Origin: Hymenobacter coccineus
Lineage (GTDB): Bacteria; Bacteroidota; Bacteroidia; Cytophagales; Hymenobacteraceae
Direction: 5' to 3'
NCBI RefSeq assembly: GCF_001816125.1
Contig: NZ_MDZA01000144.1
Coordinates: 1 to 49,025 of the forward strand
Length of the DNA stretch: 49,025 nucleotides
Under the pieces are notes generated by a model that saw only the letters and a program-made list of their open reading frames with translations, was not told where the DNA came from and searched no databases. The position numbers were made by a program, and so were the translations under genes. Each line of letters opens with the position of its first letter. Positions within the stretch are counted from its first letter, which is position 1. Positions 41,473-48,528 of the stretch are shown here, in pieces.

Positions 41473-43500
41473 ATGCGCCGTTTGCTGCCTTTAGTGCTGT
41501 TGTTTTGTTCATTGGGGGCCCTGGCCCAGGGCCCCTTCCAGCCGGATGAGCGGGCCTACTACGGCCTGATTGACCGGGGCAGCGGGCGCTGCCTCGACGT
41601 GGTGGGCGCTGGCACTAATGCCGGCGACGCGGCCGTGCAGTGGGAATTCACCCACTCTAATAGCCAGCAGTGGCGCTTCGTGCCGGTGAGCGCGGGCAGC
41701 GAGTATTTTCGCATCGAGGCCAAGCACAGCACCTTGTGCCTCACGGTGCCCAAGCCCGGCGAGGCCGTGCCGCTGGTGCAGCAGCCGTTTCAGGGCGGGC
41801 TGGGGCAGCAGTGGCGGCTGGTGCCGGCGGGGCCCCTGGGCAACTTCCTGTTCGAAAACCGGCTCGAAGGCCGCGTGGCCGGCCTGGCCGCTGCCGACAA
41901 GTTCAACGGCACGCCCATGCAGGCCCAGAAGGCCAACGGCCGGGCCAGCCAGCAGTGGCACCTGTTCCGGCTGCGCCTGAACGTGGCCCCGGGCCCCGGC
42001 TTCGGGCCCCGCGAGCCCCTCACGGCGCTGAACTCGGCGGGCAATGAGCTCGGCCCGGTGTTGGCCCCCGACGGGCAGACGCTGTACTTCGGCCGCACAA
42101 AATTTGCCGGCAACACCGAGGGCAACACCGATACCGGCGACGCCTGGGCTTCCCAAAGCCCCAACAAGGGCAAAACCTGGGGCCCCCCGCAACGCCTCGA
42201 CGCGCTGAACACGCCCCAGAACAACGGCGTATTGGCCGTGGTAGGGGCCCAGGGCCAAACGCTGCTTGTGCGCGGCACCTACAACCGCGAGGGCTTCCGC
42301 GACGAGGGCGTGAGCCGGGTGAGCCGCACCGCCGCGGGCCCCCCCGGCGGCACGCTCAAAAACCTGCACTCGGAGGACGTGGACGTGGCCAGCTACTACA
42401 CGGCCGTGCCCGCCACGGGCTTTTTTATGACGGCCGACGAGAAAATCCTGCTGCTCTCGCTCGAACGCGGCGACGCGGAGGGTGGCAACGACCTCTACAT
42501 CAGCCGTCCCGTGGGCGCGGGCGGCTACTCGGCCCCCCAGAGCCTGGGCCCCGTGCTGAACTCGCCGGGCTTTGACTTTGCCCCGTGGCTTACGCCCGAC
42601 GGTAAAACGTTGTATTTCAGCTCGTATGGCCACATGGGCTACGGCGGAGCCGACGTGTTCGTGAGCCAGCGCCTCGACGATTCGTGGACGCGCTGGAGCG
42701 AGCCCCAGAACCTGGGCCCCGCCCTGAACGGCCCTGGCTTCGACGCCTACTTCAGCCTGGCCGCCGACGGCGAAACGGCCTACTTCGCCTCGTCGGCCAC
42801 CGCCAATGCTTCGGCCGACCTGTTCCGCGCCGGCCGTGCTGCCCCCGATACCGCCGTGGTGGCCGCTGGCCCCGCCCCGGTATCGGAAACCAACCGGGCC
42901 TTCGTGAGCGGCCGGGTGCTCGACGCCCGCAACCGCCAGCCCGTGCCCGGGGCCACCGTGCGGGCCGTGCTGCTGCCCAACGCGGAGGGCGTGCAGTTCG
43001 AAGCCACCGCCCGCACCGACGCCGCGGGCAGCTTCGTGCTCTCGCTGCTGGCCGGGCGCTACCGGGTGGCGGGGGCCAACGGCTTGCTGTCCAGCGTTGA
43101 TACCGTGGCCTTTGCCGGCAACTCGGGCCGCGATCTGCTGCTGCGCCCCGCCGCGGTGGGCGAAAAGGTGGACCTGCCCACCATCATCTTCGCCCAGGGC
43201 AAGGCCACCCTGCTGGGCACGTCCTACACCGAGCTGAACCGCTTGGCCATTGCCTTGCAGGCCGAATCCGGCACGGAGGTGCGCCTCGAAGGCCACACCG
43301 ACAACGTGGGCCCCGCCGACAAAAACCAGCAGCTCTCCGAAGACCGGGTGGCCGAAGTGAAGCGCTACCTGGTGAAGCGCGGCATCGATGAGCAGCGCAT
43401 CAGCACCGTAGGCTACGGCGGCTCGCGCCCCCGCTTCGGCAACGACCGCGAGGAAACCCGCCGCCTCAACCGCCGCGTCGAGCTGGTGATCGTGAAGTAG
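41473..43500 (+). CDS. Lectin-PD40-OmpA outer-membrane protein
   Basis: 675 residues. Signal peptide MRRLLPLVLLFCSLGALAQ. Residues 25-165 form a ricin-type beta-trefoil with three QxW marks (65-67, 112-114, 160-162). Residues about 185-455 hold PD40 beta-propeller repeats (LAPDGQTLYFG, LTPDGKTLYFSSYGHMGYGG, LAADGETAYFASS). Then comes a carboxypeptidase-regulatory-like sandwich (474-550) and a C-terminal OmpA domain with EGHTDNVGPADKNQQLSEDR and NRRVELV that binds peptidoglycan. The design suggests an anchored cell-surface or periplasmic protein binding carbohydrate. It is convergent with the PorE-like gene. A possible weak -7 box, TTACTTTA, lies near 41430. Confidence 0.88.
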   Translation: MRRLLPLVLLFCSLGALAQGPFQPDERAYYGLIDRGSGRCLDVVGAGTNAGDAAVQWEFTHSNSQQWRFVPVSAGSEYFRIEAKHSTLCLTVPKPGEAVPLVQQPFQGGLGQQWRLVPAGPLGNFLFENRLEGRVAGLAAADKFNGTPMQAQKANGRASQQWHLFRLRLNVAPGPGFGPREPLTALNSAGNELGPVLAPDGQTLYFGRTKFAGNTEGNTDTGDAWASQSPNKGKTWGPPQRLDALNTPQNNGVLAVVGAQGQTLLVRGTYNREGFRDEGVSRVSRTAAGPPGGTLKNLHSEDVDVASYYTAVPATGFFMTADEKILLLSLERGDAEGGNDLYISRPVGAGGYSAPQSLGPVLNSPGFDFAPWLTPDGKTLYFSSYGHMGYGGADVFVSQRLDDSWTRWSEPQNLGPALNGPGFDAYFSLAADGETAYFASSATANASADLFRAGRAAPDTAVVAAGPAPVSETNRAFVSGRVLDARNRQPVPGATVRAVLLPNAEGVQFEATARTDAAGSFVLSLLAGRYRVAGANGLLSSVDTVAFAGNSGRDLLLRPAAVGEKVDLPTIIFAQGKATLLGTSYTELNRLAIALQAESGTEVRLEGHTDNVGPADKNQQLSEDRVAEVKRYLVKRGIDEQRISTVGYGGSRPRFGNDREETRRLNRRVELVIVK

Positions 43501-43526
43501 GTTTTTTTAGCTGTTGGCTGTTGGCC

Positions 43527-43630
43527 CGTCATGCTGAGCGCCGCGGAGTCAAAGCATCTCTATTGCTTACTAAGCAGCTAGATTTAGTGAACTATAGAGA
43601 TGCTTCGACTCCGCGGCGTTCAGCATGACG
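43527..43630. repeat. Intergenic hairpin element (ATGCTGAGCG family)
   Basis: The left arm begins CGTCATGCTGAGCGCCGCGG and continues through GAGTC(A)AAGCATCTCTAT. The right arm is ATAGAGATGCTTCGACTCCG followed by CGGCGTTCAGCATGACG. The loop is 31 bases. It sits between the stops of two convergent OmpA-family genes, flanked by GTTGGCTGTT/AACAGCCAAC inverted units. Confidence 0.82.
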
Positions 43631-43736
43631 CGCTAAAGAAGTGAAGCTTTAGCAATAGTTTCCTTCCAGCGCTTTTTCGACGCCTTTTGAACTGTAAGCT
43701 AACAGCCAGCAGCCACTAACTAACAGCCAACAAAAC

Positions 43737-45803
43737 CTACTTGCCCGTCACCTTGAACTCGGTGCGGCGGTTGAGCTGGCGGCCGGCCTTGGTGGCGTTG
43801 GGGGCCACGGGGCGGGTGTCGCCGTAGCCGGCAGCGGCCAGGCGGGCGGCGGCCACGCCGTGCTGGGTGAGGTAGGTTACCACGGCTTGGGCGCGGCGCT
43901 GGCTCAGGTCCTGGTTGGCAGCGGGCTTGCCCACGTTGTCGGTGTGGCCGGCCATTTCGAGGCGAAGGGTAGGCTGATCGGTGAGCAGCTTTTGCAGGCG
44001 CTCCAGCTCGGCGGTGCTTTCGGGGCGCAGGATGGCTTTGCCGGTGTCGAAGAAGATGTTGTTGAGCACAATCACCACGCCCACCTCCAGCTTTTTCAGC
44101 GGCACGTCCTTGATGACCTCGGCGTAGGCGGCCTCGGCGGGCAGGTCGAAGTTTTCGGAGTGGAACAGGTAGCCCTCCTGCCGCACCACGATGCCGTAGT
44201 TGGTGCCCGAGGGCAGGCTTACGAGGTACTTGCCCGAGGTGGCGTTGCTGTGGAAGGTGGCAATTACCTGGTTTAACTTGTTGTCCACCAAGTCAATGGT
44301 GGCCTCCAGGGGCTGGTGGGTGGCGTCGTCCGTCACGGTGCCCTTGAGGATGGTGACGCGAGCCGTGGCCACGGCCACCGGTGGCGAGAGCAGGGTTTGG
44401 GCCACCGGCGCGAGGCGCGAGGCCAGCAGCTGGCTTTCCTCGCTGAGCACGGGCGCTTTCTCGGGGCCCAAAAACGTGACGCGGTAGATGTCCTTGCCGC
44501 CCTGCCCGCCCGGCCGGTCCGACGAGTAGTACCCATGCCGGCCCGAGGCCGAGGTCACGAAAAATACGTCGTCGTCGGGCGTGTTGATGGGCCAGCCCAG
44601 GTTTTCGGGGGCGCTCCACTGGCCGTTGGTCAGCGTCGACTTGAAGATATCGTAGCCACCCATCGAGTTGTGGCCTTCTGAGGAGAAGTACATCGTCCGG
44701 CCGTCGGGCATCATGAACACGCCTTCCTCGCCATAGGGCGTGTTGATGGCCGCGCCCAGGTTTTCGGCGGGTCCCTTGCCTTCCAACTCAATCTTGTAGA
44801 TGTCGCGCCCGCCGCGGCCGCCCTCGGGCTTGTCGCTCACGAAGTACAAATAGCGCCCGTCGGGCGAGTACGAGGCCGACGACTCGTGGTAGCGCGTGTT
44901 CACGCGGTTGCCCAGGTGCAGGGGCTTGCCCCAGGCCGCGCCCTTGAGGTTGGACTCGTTGAGGTCGCCGCCGTTTTCGTCGTCGTACACCAGCAGGCGC
45001 TGGCCGTCGGGGGCCAGGGCCACGGTGGCGTCGTGGCCTTCGGTGTCCACCGGGGCCCCCAGGCTGGCGGCCGGGCGCCAGCGCTTGCCCTGCCAGGCAG
45101 TCTGGTAAATGTCCTCGTAGTAGCTGTCGCCATCGGGGTCCTTCTTGGCGTTGGGGCCCCCGGGGCGGCGCGAGGTGAAGAGCAGCGTGGCCTCGTCGGC
45201 CGATACCACGGGGCCATAGTCGGAAAAAGTCGAGTTCACTTCCGGCCCGGCGTTGTCGACGAACACGCGCACGGGGTGCTTTTGCAGCTCCTGGCCGTTG
45301 CGGCACTCGCGCAGGCGGCGGGCCAGGTCGTCGGCCGTTAGGGTGAGGGCCCCGTCGGCGGCGCGCTTGCCGCCGCCCATCGGGGTGGCGCGCTGGTATT
45401 CCTTGATGGCCTCGGCCCACTTGGCGTTCAGGTGCAGGGCGCGGCCCAGTAAGTAGTGCGTGCGCGAATCGTCGGCCGGGGCCAGGGCCTGGGCGCGCTG
45501 CAAGTAAGGCAGGGCCAAGGCCTTGGTGCCCGAATGCAGGTAGCAGTCGCCGATTTTGCTGTTGAGCGCCGCGTTGTCGGGGTTGAGCTGCTGGGCTTGC
45601 AGGAAGTGGGGCAGGGCCGCGCCGTAGTTGGCCGGGTCGGCGGCGTAGGCGTCGTCGCCGGCCCGCAGTTCGCGCAGCGCGTCCTTCAGCGCATCCTTGT
45701 CACCCCCAAATTTCTCCTTAGTAAACTCCACGCTTTGGGCGTGGGCCGTAGCGGCGGCCAGGCTGCCTAGGAGCAGTACGGACCGGGTAAAAGCACGTAT
45801 CAT
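43737..45803 (-). CDS. TPR-PD40-CRD-OmpA protein (PorE-like)
   Basis: 688 residues. Signal peptide MIRAFTRSVLLLGSLAAATA ending AQS. Domain order: TPR repeats (about 30-150), PD40 beta-propeller (about 185-445: ADEATLLFTSRRPGG, YSPDGRYLYFVSDKPEGGRG, MMPDGRTMYFSSEGHNSMGG), a carboxypeptidase-regulatory domain (about 480-560) and OmpA (575-688) with MAGHTDNVGKPAANQDLSQR and GRQLNRRTEF. This is the order of PorE, a peptidoglycan-associated part of the type IX secretion system, and the length is the same as PorE. The signal is a type I signal peptide with no lipobox, whereas PorE is a lipoprotein, so a paralogous role is possible. Confidence 0.85.
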   Translation of the reverse strand: MIRAFTRSVLLLGSLAAATAHAQSVEFTKEKFGGDKDALKDALRELRAGDDAYAADPANYGAALPHFLQAQQLNPDNAALNSKIGDCYLHSGTKALALPYLQRAQALAPADDSRTHYLLGRALHLNAKWAEAIKEYQRATPMGGGKRAADGALTLTADDLARRLRECRNGQELQKHPVRVFVDNAGPEVNSTFSDYGPVVSADEATLLFTSRRPGGPNAKKDPDGDSYYEDIYQTAWQGKRWRPAASLGAPVDTEGHDATVALAPDGQRLLVYDDENGGDLNESNLKGAAWGKPLHLGNRVNTRYHESSASYSPDGRYLYFVSDKPEGGRGGRDIYKIELEGKGPAENLGAAINTPYGEEGVFMMPDGRTMYFSSEGHNSMGGYDIFKSTLTNGQWSAPENLGWPINTPDDDVFFVTSASGRHGYYSSDRPGGQGGKDIYRVTFLGPEKAPVLSEESQLLASRLAPVAQTLLSPPVAVATARVTILKGTVTDDATHQPLEATIDLVDNKLNQVIATFHSNATSGKYLVSLPSGTNYGIVVRQEGYLFHSENFDLPAEAAYAEVIKDVPLKKLEVGVVIVLNNIFFDTGKAILRPESTAELERLQKLLTDQPTLRLEMAGHTDNVGKPAANQDLSQRRAQAVVTYLTQHGVAAARLAAAGYGDTRPVAPNATKAGRQLNRRTEFKVTGK

Positions 45804-45939
45804 ATAATAAGTATTGAGCTGTTAGCTTTTAGCTGATAGCCATTAGCTTTTCAATTGATAACTAGACTACTACATCCGAATTAATGTATAATTGATTCGG
45901 GCCAGGTACTTGAGCAGGCGTAGTGGCTGCAACTAAGGG
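45804..45939. other. Intergenic stretch with TTAGC-type repeats and a small hairpin
   Basis: Contains GCTGTTAGCTTTTAGCTGAT and CATTAGCTTTTCAATTG, members of the TTAGC/AACAG repeat class, and a hairpin at 45876-45900 (CCGAATTAAT with ATTGATTCGG, one mismatch). No clear -7 box was found. Confidence 0.4.
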
Positions 45940-47043
45940 CTACTTGCCGGCCGGTACTTCGGCGGCGTCGCCGGCGCAGCCAGCGGCCGCGGCGTAGTCG
46001 TTGCCCACGGCCAGGCCCAGGGCGGCGGCCTGGTGCCAGTCTTGGCAGGCCTCGTCGGCCTGGCGCAGCATTTCGCGGGCGTGGCCACGGTTGAGGTAGG
46101 CCTCGGCGTACTTGGGGTTGAGGCGCAGGGCCTCGGTGGCGTCGGCGTTGGCCTTGGCATAGTGCTCCAGCTTCAGCTCGACGGCGGCGCGGTTGTTCCA
46201 GGCGTAGGCGTACTTGGCGTCAAGCGTGATGGCGCGGTCGAAGTCAGCCAGGGCCCCGGCGTAGTCCTTGTTCTCAAACCGGGCGTTGCCGCGGTTGGTG
46301 AAGGCCAGCGGGTTGTCGGCTTTTTGGGTGAGGTAGGCGTCGTAGTCGCGCAGGGCCTCGGGCAGCTGGCCGGTGCGGCGCTCAGCGGCGGCGCGGTTCA
46401 GCAGGGCCGGCAGCAGGGTGGGCTGCAGAGCCAGGGCCTTGGTGTAGTCCTGCACGGCGGCGGGCCAGTTGGCCAGCTCCAGGTTGGCGCTGGCGCGGTC
46501 GTGGTAGGCGTAGGCGTAGTTGGGGTCGGCCTTCACGGCCCCGTCAAAATCGTCGCGGGCGGCCTGGTACTCGCCCTTCTCGAAGCGCAGCACGCCGCGG
46601 TTGTACCAGGCCGGGGCGTAGGCGGCGTTGGCCTGCAGCGCCGCGCCGTAGTCGGCTTCCGCCGCGGGGCCCTCGCCGGCCGCCTCGTGGGCCTGCGCCC
46701 GGCCGAAGTAGTGGGCGTAGGCCCCCGGCTCCAGCTTTAGCGCCTGGTCGTAGTCGGCTACGGCGGCGGGGTAGTTCTTGAGGGCCAGGCGGGTAGCAGC
46801 GCGGTTGGCGAAGGCGGGCGCAAAGTCGGGCTTGGCGGCCAGGGCTTGGTTGAAGCTGGCCAGCGCCGCCGAATAGTTCTGGGCCGAGTAGTTGGCCAAG
46901 CCGGCGTTGTAGGCTTTTTCGGCCAACTGCCGGCCAGGCAACGTGCTGGCCCGCACGCTGTCAACTTGGGCCCGGGCCGGGGCAGCGCACAGGAGTGCGC
47001 CCGCGCAAAGGCCCCAGGCGAGGAGAGGAATGGTTCGCGGCAT
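45940..47043 (-). CDS. Secreted TPR-repeat protein
   Basis: 367 residues. Signal peptide MPRTIPLLAWGLCAGALLCA ending APARAQ. About nine to ten consecutive tetratricopeptide units fill the rest (for example SAALASFNQALAAKPDFAPA, YAYHDRASANLELANWPAAV, YAYAWNNRAAVELKLEHYAK). There is no catalytic domain. It probably acts as a periplasmic scaffold. It is on the same strand as the downstream PorE-like gene, with 136 bases between them, and could be part of the same functional group, although the spacing allows a separate promoter. A -7 box lies 47 bases upstream. Confidence 0.87.
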   Translation of the reverse strand: MPRTIPLLAWGLCAGALLCAAPARAQVDSVRASTLPGRQLAEKAYNAGLANYSAQNYSAALASFNQALAAKPDFAPAFANRAATRLALKNYPAAVADYDQALKLEPGAYAHYFGRAQAHEAAGEGPAAEADYGAALQANAAYAPAWYNRGVLRFEKGEYQAARDDFDGAVKADPNYAYAYHDRASANLELANWPAAVQDYTKALALQPTLLPALLNRAAAERRTGQLPEALRDYDAYLTQKADNPLAFTNRGNARFENKDYAGALADFDRAITLDAKYAYAWNNRAAVELKLEHYAKANADATEALRLNPKYAEAYLNRGHAREMLRQADEACQDWHQAAALGLAVGNDYAAAAGCAGDAAEVPAGK

Positions 47044-47090
47044 AGCGGTAGCGAATAGGATAAAGGCTAAAAAATCCGTGGCGGATGCTG

Positions 47091-47098
47091 CGAAGGTA
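47091..47098 (-). promoter_or_regulatory. Putative -7 promoter box (TACCTTCG)
   Basis: Minus-strand TACCTTCG, one mismatch to TAnnTTTG and the same octamer as upstream of sbcC and at 5-12. It is 47 bases before the ATG of the TPR gene. Confidence 0.45.
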
Positions 47099-47162
47099 AG
47101 GCTGTTTTACGAATTGTACATTTTAAATAATTATTGACTTTTTACAAGATTTTTATTGGCAT

Positions 47163-48260
47163 TTAATGGATTCCAACTTGCGCTTGGCTCCGCTGGGGCC
47201 CCAGGCGGCTGGTAGCAGCGCGCCGCCAAATGAAGCCGTCGAGCACGTAGTGAGTGCTTTGGGGCAGAGCCAGCAGCGGCACCAGCCAGGCAAGCCACGC
47301 CGCGCGCGACACGTCGGGCAGCGCCTGAAACCAGCCAAACACCGGCCCGTGCTCGCGCCACACCAGGCCGTCCCACAGACCTTCTTCGAGGTAGGCAAAC
47401 ACCGCAATCAGCCCCAGAAATGCCAGCCAGCCGTACTTGCCCGCCCAGGGGCCCCGGCGCGGCGGCGCGGCCACCGTGGCCGATGTTGGCCGGCCCTGCC
47501 ACACCAGCGCCAGGTACGGCACCCCGTGCGACACCACGTTGAGCAGCGTGAAAGCCAGGTCGCCGTTGCACCACACGATGCCCGCGTACCATGAAACCGC
47601 GGTGCCGGCCAGCAGCAAATTGCGCGGCACGTTGAAGGCGCGGGTGCGGCGCCACAGCCACAGCTCGCGCCCCGCGTAGGCCACCAATAGGGCCCCGTAA
47701 AGGGCCGTGGCCCAGTGCCGAGCTGCGGGCCAGTCGCGCTGCACAAAGTCGCCGTCCACAAACCAGTTGAAGTTGCGCGGCGGCGACAAGTGCCAGTACA
47801 CCAGCGGGTAGAGCGTGGCGGCGTAGATGGTGGCCGTGGCCAGCCACGCGCCCGGTGCGGGGCCCTCGCGCCGGGCGTACAGCCGCAAAAAGCCGTATTG
47901 CTGCCGAATGAAGTGGAACACCGCCAGGTACGCCAGCGCCCGCCAAAACCACAGCCCACCCGCGCTGTGCAGCGCCACGCCCGCCGCGTAGCAGGCCAGC
48001 GGCGCCACCCACAGCAGCGTGCGCCGCTCGCGCCGCCGCACCGGGTCGAAGTAGGTTTGGAAAAGCGTGCCGTACACGTGCGCCACGTCGATGAGCAGCA
48101 CAAGGCCCACCCAAGCCAGCAGCGGCAGCTCGCCGGTGGCGCGGAAGCGCGCGGGCAGCACCAGCACCACCAGCAGGGCCACGAAGGGCGGCGCCAAAAT
48201 TAGTAGCCCATCATAGCGGGCCGAGCGAATCCAGGGCTGGGAAGAAGCGGGGGCGTTCAC
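47163..48260 (-). CDS. Polytopic membrane protein of unknown function
   Basis: 365 residues with about nine to ten membrane helices (LLILAPPFVALLVVLVLPA, LPLLAWVGLVLLIDVAHVYG, LLLAGTAVSWYAGIVW). Conserved-looking polar groups sit inside or at the ends of helices: HVYGTLFQTYFD, FHFIRQQYGFLRLYARR and near the end STHYVLDGFIWRR. The histidine spacing recalls membrane-bound di-iron or carotenoid enzymes such as Brp/Blh, but the match is not strong enough to assign it. Only the helices and motifs are certain. It is on the same strand as the TPR gene downstream, with 119 bases between. Upstream lies a complex repeat. Confidence 0.75.
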   Translation of the reverse strand: MNAPASSQPWIRSARYDGLLILAPPFVALLVVLVLPARFRATGELPLLAWVGLVLLIDVAHVYGTLFQTYFDPVRRRERRTLLWVAPLACYAAGVALHSAGGLWFWRALAYLAVFHFIRQQYGFLRLYARREGPAPGAWLATATIYAATLYPLVYWHLSPPRNFNWFVDGDFVQRDWPAARHWATALYGALLVAYAGRELWLWRRTRAFNVPRNLLLAGTAVSWYAGIVWCNGDLAFTLLNVVSHGVPYLALVWQGRPTSATVAAPPRRGPWAGKYGWLAFLGLIAVFAYLEEGLWDGLVWREHGPVFGWFQALPDVSRAAWLAWLVPLLALPQSTHYVLDGFIWRRAATSRLGPQRSQAQVGIH

Positions 48261-48293
48261 GGAGGGAAATATGCGCAGAAATGGCCGCCTGAA

Positions 48294-48525
48294 TGTAGCG
48301 CGGACTTTAGCTACGCTGACCTTCGGTTGTAGTCCGCGGCACTGCCCGGTCGCTGCCCGGTTTGTAGCGTGGACTGTGCGAGTCCGCGCGTTAAATGGTT
48401 ACTCAACGATTGCCGTCGGGACGAAACGAGAGCCGTGGACTACAACCGAAGGTCAGCGTAGCTAAAGTCCGCGCTACAGAATGGGCAGCTTCTGTTCAAA
48501 GCGCGGACTCGTAGAGTCCACGCTA
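48294..48525. repeat. Interlocked inverted repeats (A-B-A'-B')
   Basis: A (48294-48335) and A' (48437-48478) are perfect 42-base inverted copies starting TGTAGCGCGGACTTTAGC. B (48365-48389) and B' (48501-48525) are 25-base inverted copies with two mismatches, starting TAGCGTGGACT. The arms alternate, so both pairings at once would form a pseudoknot. A and B share the core GTAGCGyGGACT. The block ends four bases before the stop codon of the next gene. Confidence 0.85.
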
Positions 48526-48528
48526 TAT

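Noticed and set aside
41509..43296. 595-codon minus-strand frame opposite the lectin-OmpA gene
   Set aside because: Shadow frame with composition typical of antisense reading; no recognisable domain.
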